Source of the DNA: Oscillospiraceae bacterium
GTDB taxonomy: Bacteria; Bacillota; Clostridia; Oscillospirales; Ruminococcaceae
Length of the DNA stretch: 36,836 nucleotides
Direction: 5' to 3'
Assembly (NCBI GenBank): GCA_017548485.1
Contig: JAFYZY010000106.1
Location: 1-36,836 of the forward strand
Shown here: positions 32,422 through 36,836 of the stretch, one piece after another
How positions within the stretch are numbered: position 1 is the first letter of the stretch
Layout of the letters: each line of letters starts with the position of its first letter
Translations under genes and position numbers: made by a program
The notes under the pieces: model-generated
The model's input: the letters and a program-made list of their open reading frames with translations, nothing else
Database searches by the model: none
Told to the model about the DNA's origin: nothing

Positions 32422-33124
32422 CTGCCGTGTCCTCCCTTCCCTCTTTTGTATTAACCGTTCCGTCGTCGGAGACGGTTATCCTTCCGTCGCGTATCAGTTC
32501 CAGTATTCCCAGGAACGTGGCGACCGTTTCGCTCTTGCCGGACGAATTCCGGAAAAAGTCGCTTATGTGTCTGCCGTTCTTCCTGCGCAGCGCTCCGAGT
32601 ATGCTCACCACCCTGCTGCTGACCGAGACGACCGGCGCTGTGACGATGGGCTCGAACCTGCTGAGGTCCGTCTCCCGCGGAGCTCTTCCCTGGACGATGT
32701 GGTAAGCGCTGAGCAGATCCAGAGGATCGTGTTTTCTGGAATACTCCGTGCTGAGTTTGATCTTCATTGGCTGCCGCACGAAGAAGTTCACTCCTTCCGA
32801 CATATCGCGCAGCTTGGCGGCGGCCTCCTTGCAGAGAGAATACTCTATCAGTCTTCCGGTAAGTTCTCTTGTCAGTTCCTCTTTCTCCTCCTCCCTCGGG
32901 AGAAGGGCGATGGACTTCATGTAGACCAGCCTCGCGGCCATCTCTATGAATTCACTGGCAGACTCAAGTTCTTCCGGACCCACGCTCCCTATGAAGTCGA
33001 GGTACTGGTCGATGAGCTCGTAGATGTGTATATCCAGCAGGCTCATCTTGTGTACCGACAGCAGGTGGAGCAGCAGATCCAGAGGGCCTTCGAAATCCTG
33101 GATGTGATAAGTAAGTTCCTGCAC
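32411..33124 (-). CDS. scpA: ScpA, segregation and condensation protein A (kleisin)
   Basis: The kleisin subunit that bridges the two SMC heads; 237 residues. It begins QELTYHIQDFEGPLDLLLHLL with the invariant GPLDLLL, followed by VHKMSLLDIHIYELIDQYL. The C-terminal winged helix holds VATFLGILELIRDGRI. The start is a GTG at 33124 with only a weak GGA about nine bases upstream. It is the first gene of its operon, with a leader hairpin and promoter upstream. Confidence 0.95.
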   Translation of the reverse strand: MQELTYHIQDFEGPLDLLLHLLSVHKMSLLDIHIYELIDQYLDFIGSVGPEELESASEFIEMAARLVYMKSIALLPREEEKEELTRELTGRLIEYSLCKEAAAKLRDMSEGVNFFVRQPMKIKLSTEYSRKHDPLDLLSAYHIVQGRAPRETDLSRFEPIVTAPVVSVSSRVVSILGALRRKNGRHISDFFRNSSGKSETVATFLGILELIRDGRITVSDDGTVNTKEGREDTADGQ

Positions 33125-33149
33125 GGCAGATGATTCCGTTCATATGATC

Positions 33150-33168
33150 CGGACCGTATCGCGGTCCG
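33150..33168 (-). promoter_or_regulatory. Hairpin at the 5' end of the scpA leader
   Basis: CGGACCG-TATCG-CGGTCCG is a perfect 7-bp stem, starting two or three bases after the predicted transcription start. It could be a transcript-stabilising 5' hairpin or an operator. Confidence 0.4.
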
Positions 33169-33176
33169 TCAAAACA

Positions 33177-33205
33177 ATTATATTTTACGGGAGTATCGAT
33201 TACAA
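33177..33205 (-). promoter_or_regulatory. Sigma-A promoter of scpA-scpB-ytfI-gerW-rluB
   Basis: -35 TTGTAA (33205-33200), a 17-base spacer and a perfect TATAAT (33182-33177). The start is near 33170, with a leader of about 46 bases. Confidence 0.72.
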
Positions 33206-33258
33206 CTTGAATGCGATCAGCGCTGCAGTGCGAAGCATATCTTCCGGACAAAGAAAAA

Positions 33259-33284
33259 ACCCGCAATTACTGATAATCACGGGT
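33259..33284 (-). terminator. Rho-independent terminator after rpmB
   Basis: An 11-bp stem with two G-T wobbles, ACCCG outer arm and a 4-base loop TCAG, is followed on the minus strand by TTTTT. It separates rpmB from the scpA promoter. Confidence 0.85.
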
Positions 33285-33330
33285 GATGATTTCTTTCTCT
33301 TCAGCTTAACGCACTTTACAGATGATGACC

Positions 33331-33519
33331 TCAGATAGCTCTGGTAACTTTCCCGGAGCGGAGGCAACGGGTGCAGGCGTAGACGTGGGTCGGTTTTCCG
33401 TCGACTATCGCCTTGACGCGCTGAACATTGGGCTTGTAAGTACGGTTAGAGCGTCTGTGGGAATGGGAAATCTTGATGCCGAAACGGACTTCCTTTCCGC
33501 AAAAATCACATTTTGCCAT
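33331..33519 (-). CDS. rpmB: Ribosomal protein L28
   Basis: A 62-residue large-subunit protein beginning MAKCDFCGKEVRFGIKISHSHRRSNRTYKPN, the L28 signature. CDFC and CTRC form a zinc-binding four-cysteine site, so this is the zinc (C+) form. GGAGG lies eight bases before the ATG at 33519; three extra codons upstream are not supported. It is monocistronic, with its own promoter and terminator. Confidence 0.96.
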   Translation of the reverse strand: MAKCDFCGKEVRFGIKISHSHRRSNRTYKPNVQRVKAIVDGKPTHVYACTRCLRSGKVTRAI

Positions 33520-33558
33520 TAGCTGCACCTCCCTTTGCTGATTTTTGTCACGCCGATT

Positions 33559-33587
33559 ATTCTAACAAATACAAAAAACAAATGCAA
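33559..33587 (-). promoter_or_regulatory. Promoter of rpmB
   Basis: TTGCAT (33587-33582), a 17-base A/T-rich spacer and TAGAAT (33564-33559). The -35 is weak, the -10 good. The leader is about 33 bases. Confidence 0.6.
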
Positions 33588-33629
33588 GACTTATTTTCAA
33601 ATGCCGTGAACTGCCTTTCCGGGACCGTT

Positions 33630-34877
33630 TCAGCGGCTCATCCTCATCGCGGCCCTCAGCATGGCGAGCCTGGAAGCTGCAAGGCTTATGCCGCCCTGCA
33701 TATAGGCCACATAGGGCTCTCTGAGAGGACCGTCGCAGGACAGCTCTATCGACGAACCCTGGGTGAACGCTCCCGCTGCCATGATTATCCTGTCATCATA
33801 GCCCGGCATGTCATCCGGCACCGGAGCGGCAAAACTGTCAACCGGCGAGGAAGCCTGTATCTCCTCGCAGAGAGCGATCAGGTTCTCCGGGCTCTCCGTC
33901 TCGATCGACGTGATGATGTCGTTCCTGGGCTGATCATATGCCGGCACCGCAGTATATCCTATCTCTTCGAACAGCGCAGCGGCGTAGATGGACGACTTCT
34001 TGGCCTCGCAGGTAACATGAGGCGCGAAATAGAGTCCGAGATAGAAATCTCTCATCCCGGAAGGCACGCTGCCCAGTTCCCTTCCTGTTCCAGGCGCAGT
34101 CAGGCGGTGCGCGCATCTCTCCACCAGATCCGCTCTTCCTGCTATGTATCCTCCGGTCGGAGCGATGGCTCCGCCGGGATTCTTTATAAGCGAGCCCGCC
34201 ATAAGGTCTGCACCGTGGAGGACCGGCTCCTCGACGTCGGTGAACTCTCCGTAACAGTTGTCCACCAGGATCACCGCACTGCTGTTCACAGATCTGACGG
34301 TATCGGAGATCTTCTGTATGTCATCCAGGGAGAAAGCTCTTCTGGACTCATACCCTCTGGAGCGCTGTATATGCACCACATCGGCATGAACTGCCTTTTC
34401 AGCGATGCCTTCATAGTCCGGTTCACCGTTTTTGAGCGGCACCTCATCATAATCTACGCCGAATTCCTTCAGCGAACCGTATCCCTCGCCGGTCAGTCCT
34501 ATCACCGGCTGCAGCGTATCATAGGGTCTCCCGGTGGCCGCGAGAAGCTTGTCTCCCGCTCTGAGAAGCCCGAAAAGAGCTACTGTCAGAGCATGTGTGC
34601 CGCTGAGTATATGAGGTCTGCAGAGCGCGTCTTCCGCGCCGACGCAGTCGGCGAATACTCTGTCGAAGGTATCTCTTGCCGTATCTCCGTATCCGTATCC
34701 TGTGGACTGTCCCAGATGCTGCAGCCCTACCCTGTTCCTGATGAAGGAATCAAGCACCTTGAGCTGGACGGCATCCCTCACCTGATCGCAGGCGGAAAAG
34801 AGATCACGGCACCTGTCCATGATCTTCCCGTCGAGCTCGCAGTATTCCTTTGTGATGCCGTATTTTTCGAACAACAT
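33630..34877 (-). CDS. ynbB: YnbB family PLP-dependent protein (methionine gamma-lyase-like)
   Basis: A fold-type-I PLP protein of 415 residues from the ATG at 34877, one base after the murD stop. HLGQSTGYGYGDTARD, RPHILSGTHALTVALFGLLRAGD and HIQRSRGYESRRAF are characteristic of the family once called aluminium resistance protein. The PLP Schiff-base lysine is Lys232 in GSLIKNPGG. The true substrate in bacteria is unsettled; a sulfur-amino-acid or Cys/Met lyase is the usual guess. The Bacillus homolog ynbB lies near glnR, so linkage to murD here differs. No good terminator follows it. Confidence 0.9.
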   Translation of the reverse strand: MLFEKYGITKEYCELDGKIMDRCRDLFSACDQVRDAVQLKVLDSFIRNRVGLQHLGQSTGYGYGDTARDTFDRVFADCVGAEDALCRPHILSGTHALTVALFGLLRAGDKLLAATGRPYDTLQPVIGLTGEGYGSLKEFGVDYDEVPLKNGEPDYEGIAEKAVHADVVHIQRSRGYESRRAFSLDDIQKISDTVRSVNSSAVILVDNCYGEFTDVEEPVLHGADLMAGSLIKNPGGAIAPTGGYIAGRADLVERCAHRLTAPGTGRELGSVPSGMRDFYLGLYFAPHVTCEAKKSSIYAAALFEEIGYTAVPAYDQPRNDIITSIETESPENLIALCEEIQASSPVDSFAAPVPDDMPGYDDRIIMAAGAFTQGSSIELSCDGPLREPYVAYMQGGISLAASRLAMLRAAMRMSR

Positions 34878-34878
34878 G

Positions 34879-36273
34879 TCAGACAAGATCCTCTACCAGT
34901 GATTTGAAGTGTCTTCCCCTCTCCTCGAAGTTGGAGTACATGTCGAAACTTGCGGACGCGGGAGAGAACAGGACCACATCGCCCGCTTCGGCTATCTGCC
35001 TCGCCATGCTGACGCACTGGGGAACGTTTTCGAGCCTCTCTATCCTGATGTTCCCGGAGTATCCGTCGCAGCTGCGGAGCTCGCGCTCTATCGCATCCGC
35101 CGTGTCTCCGCAGAGCAGGACGGCTTTGACACCGTTTTTGATTATCTCAGGCGCAAGAGGAGCATACGAGATCTTCTTGTCGTATCCGCCGGCTATGAGG
35201 ACTATAGGTTCTTCAAAGGATCTGAGTCCCGCGATGGTCCTGGTCGGAGAGGAAGCTATGGAATCATTGTAGTAATCGACTCCGTCAAGAGTTCTCACGA
35301 ACTCTATCCTGTGCTCCACTCCGGTGAAGTCGCTGACCGTCCGCTCGAACACTTCGTCGGACACTATTCCCTTTACCGCGCAGTAGGCCGTGGAGACGTT
35401 CTCCTTGTTGTGCTCGCCCCTGAGCTTTATCTTCCTGAGATCCATGACCTCATGTTCCACACCGTTGTCTGCGCTTATGAGTTTTGAATCACTGCTTACA
35501 TATGCGCCGTTGCAGACTCTTCCGTATCTGCTGAACCATCTGACCTCGCCTCTGGCCTCACCTGCCATCTGCACGGTGATGTCGTTGGCGGCGTTGAACA
35601 CCGCGACGGAATCACTGTCCTGCCAGAGATAGATGTTCTTCTTGGCTCCGACGTACTCATCCATGTCCTTATGATGATCCAGATGGTTGGGAGTGACGTT
35701 GGTCACCACCGCTATGGAAGGGCTCTTTCTCATGGAGATCAGCTGGAAACTGGAGAGTTCCACGACAGCTATGTCTTCCGGCTTTACATCATCGATGACC
35801 GGGAACAGAGGAATGCCTATGTTCCCGCCGAGGTGCACGGTGAATCCCTGCGCCTCCAGCGTCTTTGCTATCAGCGTGGTCGTGGTGGTCTTCCCGTCGC
35901 TTCCGGTGACGCCGATTATCCTGCAGGGGCAGTGGTCGAAGAAGCTCTCCATCTCGGAAGTTATCTCCACACCGGCCGCTATCGCGTCCTGTATCTCGGG
36001 TTTGGTCCAGTCTATTCCGGGAGTCCTGAAAATGAGGTCGGCTTCTCTCAGATGGCTGAGATACTCCTCGCCGAGGCACATGGATACTCCTAGGGAAACG
36101 CATTCCCTGCCGAAATCTCCCAGCTGACTGAGGCTCTTGCGGTCGCAGAGAGTGACCGCGGCGCCTTCTCTGACGAATCGTCTGATGAGCTCTTTATGGC
36201 TGATTCCGGCCCCCAGGAAGAACACCTTCCTGCCCTTGAGACTGCTGTAATAGTTTCTGAGATCTTCTGTCAT
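34879..36273 (-). CDS. murD: MurD, UDP-N-acetylmuramoyl-L-alanine--D-glutamate ligase
   Basis: Cytoplasmic ATP-dependent ligase that adds D-Glu to UDP-MurNAc-L-Ala; 464 residues. An N-terminal Rossmann-like domain (GRKVFFLGAGISHKEL, 14-29) binds the UDP substrate. The P-loop is GVTGSDGKTTT (121-131), NVTPNHLDHHKDMDEY and HNKENVSTAYCA follow in the central domain, and VEHRIEFVRTLDGVDYYNDS is the MurD-type segment. The C-terminal FSPASASFDMYSNFEERGRHF is diagnostic of MurD. It sits away from the mraZ cluster, between galK and ynbB. Confidence 0.96.
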   Translation of the reverse strand: MTEDLRNYYSSLKGRKVFFLGAGISHKELIRRFVREGAAVTLCDRKSLSQLGDFGRECVSLGVSMCLGEEYLSHLREADLIFRTPGIDWTKPEIQDAIAAGVEITSEMESFFDHCPCRIIGVTGSDGKTTTTTLIAKTLEAQGFTVHLGGNIGIPLFPVIDDVKPEDIAVVELSSFQLISMRKSPSIAVVTNVTPNHLDHHKDMDEYVGAKKNIYLWQDSDSVAVFNAANDITVQMAGEARGEVRWFSRYGRVCNGAYVSSDSKLISADNGVEHEVMDLRKIKLRGEHNKENVSTAYCAVKGIVSDEVFERTVSDFTGVEHRIEFVRTLDGVDYYNDSIASSPTRTIAGLRSFEEPIVLIAGGYDKKISYAPLAPEIIKNGVKAVLLCGDTADAIERELRSCDGYSGNIRIERLENVPQCVSMARQIAEAGDVVLFSPASASFDMYSNFEERGRHFKSLVEDLV

Positions 36274-36284
36274 GGCAATACCCG

Positions 36285-36836
36285 TTATCTTTCTATCTCA
36301 ACAGCGCCGTATCTTCTTATGCCCGAGATAAGCACGCTGTTCTCTCCGAACACTTCCGTGAACCTGCGGCTGAATTCCTGCACCATATCATTCGGCACGA
36401 ACGCCTCAGCGGTCCCCGCGAATCCTCCGCCCTGGACCCTGCAGGCTCCCCTTCCGTCCAGAAGATGCTTTGCGTAAGCGATGCTGAACGCGAGGCTCCT
36501 GTTTGATGGATCCTCCGGAGACACGTTCTCCAGGACCTGCTGGGAAGATGCTCCGGATTCGTTGATCAGTCTGAGGAACTTATCTATATCCGATGCCTTC
36601 AGCGCGTCTTTCTCCTGCACCGCGCGCCTGTCGTCGTCAAAGAAATGCATCGCCCTCATAAGAGCACGGTCGCTTACTTTTCCCCTGAGTCTGCCGATAT
36701 TGCTGTAGAAATCATCGGGGGCCACTTCCCTCAGATAGTCCTTCCCCAGAGCCTTAGCAACAGTAAACATCTCCGCCGGAATGGACGCATACTGATCGGT
36801 CAGCGAGGCATGGCTTCCCTTCGAGTTGAGTATGCA
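36285..36836 (-). CDS. galK: Galactokinase (C-terminal part)
   Basis: The gene enters from the right edge; 183 C-terminal residues are visible. The first visible residues, ILNSKGSHASLTDQYASIP, and the glycine-rich GGGFAGTAEAFVP segment near the end match the GHMP kinase fold of clostridial galactokinase. It phosphorylates galactose at C1 in the Leloir pathway. It ends 11 bases before the murD ATG and may be cotranscribed with it. A related GHMP sugar kinase is the main alternative; the missing N-terminal substrate-binding segment would decide. Confidence 0.82.
   Translation of the reverse strand, partial: CILNSKGSHASLTDQYASIPAEMFTVAKALGKDYLREVAPDDFYSNIGRLRGKVSDRALMRAMHFFDDDRRAVQEKDALKASDIDKFLRLINESGASSQQVLENVSPEDPSNRSLAFSIAYAKHLLDGRGACRVQGGGFAGTAEAFVPNDMVQEFSRRFTEVFGENSVLISGIRRYGAVEIER

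Noticed and set aside
33513-34907. Plus-strand frame of 464 codons opposite ynbB
   Set aside because: Antisense shadow of ynbB; composition is Arg/Ser/His-rich with no recognisable domain.
1-36836. Mobile elements, CRISPR arrays, tRNA or rRNA genes
   Set aside because: Intergenic gaps are all below about 210 bases, contain no repeat arrays or cloverleaf patterns, and no transposase or integrase motifs occur in any frame.

Overview
The window is a stretch of core chromosome from a low-GC-lineage (Firmicutes/Bacillota) bacterium with a moderately high GC content. It is most likely a member of the Clostridia, and an Oscillospirales-like gut anaerobe would fit. The evidence is the gene content and order: a mraZ-rsmH-ftsL-PBP start to the division cluster, ylxM-ffh-rpsP-khpA-rimM-trmD, the block yicC-remA-gmk-rpoZ-priA-def-fmt-rsmB-rlmN-prpC-prkC-rsgA, and the sporulation-linked genes gerW/ytfJ and ytfI beside scpAB. 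An HPr with the regulatory Ser46 and GGAGG-type ribosome binding sites also fit. Genus and species cannot be read from the sequence. All genes but one are on the minus strand. There are no tRNA, rRNA, CRISPR, insertion-sequence or phage signals, and no gene-free stretch longer than about 210 bases.

Layout from left to right; on the minus strand, transcription runs right to left. (1) 1-4840: mraZ, rsmH, ftsL, a PASTA-bearing class B penicillin-binding protein and the start of murF, driven by a clear sigma-A promoter flanked by two MraZ-type boxes. (2) 4841-8270: uvrC, rsmD, coaD and a coiled-coil protein of unknown function, ending in a strong terminator. (3) 8293-8695: HPr as its own unit with promoter and terminator. 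(4) 8776-12374: the SRP/ribosome-maturation operon ylxM-ffh-rpsP-khpA-rimM-trmD. A 9-bp inverted repeat overlays its promoter. (5) 12386-24633: a tightly packed translation, replication and signalling operon ending in the PrpC/PrkC phosphatase-kinase pair and RsgA. (6) 24692-27827: a three-gene biotin-dependent carboxyltransferase operon whose composition resembles the 12S-1.3S-5S transcarboxylase. (7) 28039-29910: a divergent GH13 alpha-glucosidase, the only plus-strand gene. (8) 29924-33205: scpA-scpB-ytfI-gerW-rluB. (9) rpmB as its own unit. (10) 33630-36836: the end of galK, then murD and a PLP-dependent YnbB-family gene.

Functionally the window covers cell-wall synthesis and division (MurF, PBP, FtsL, MurD), rRNA and tRNA modification (RsmH, RsmD, TrmD, RlmN, RsmB, RluB), translation start and nascent-chain processing (Fmt, Def, Ffh), ribosome assembly (RimM, RsgA, S16, L28), repair and replication restart (UvrC, PriA), chromosome condensation (ScpAB) and muropeptide-type Ser/Thr kinase signalling. 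The least ordinary parts are the three-subunit carboxyltransferase operon with a shortened, divergent CoA-carboxyltransferase subunit, the PrkC kinase with two InlB-like beta repeats appended to its PASTA stalk, and the palindromic ylxM promoter. I found no clear candidate for a wholly new defence or mobile system.
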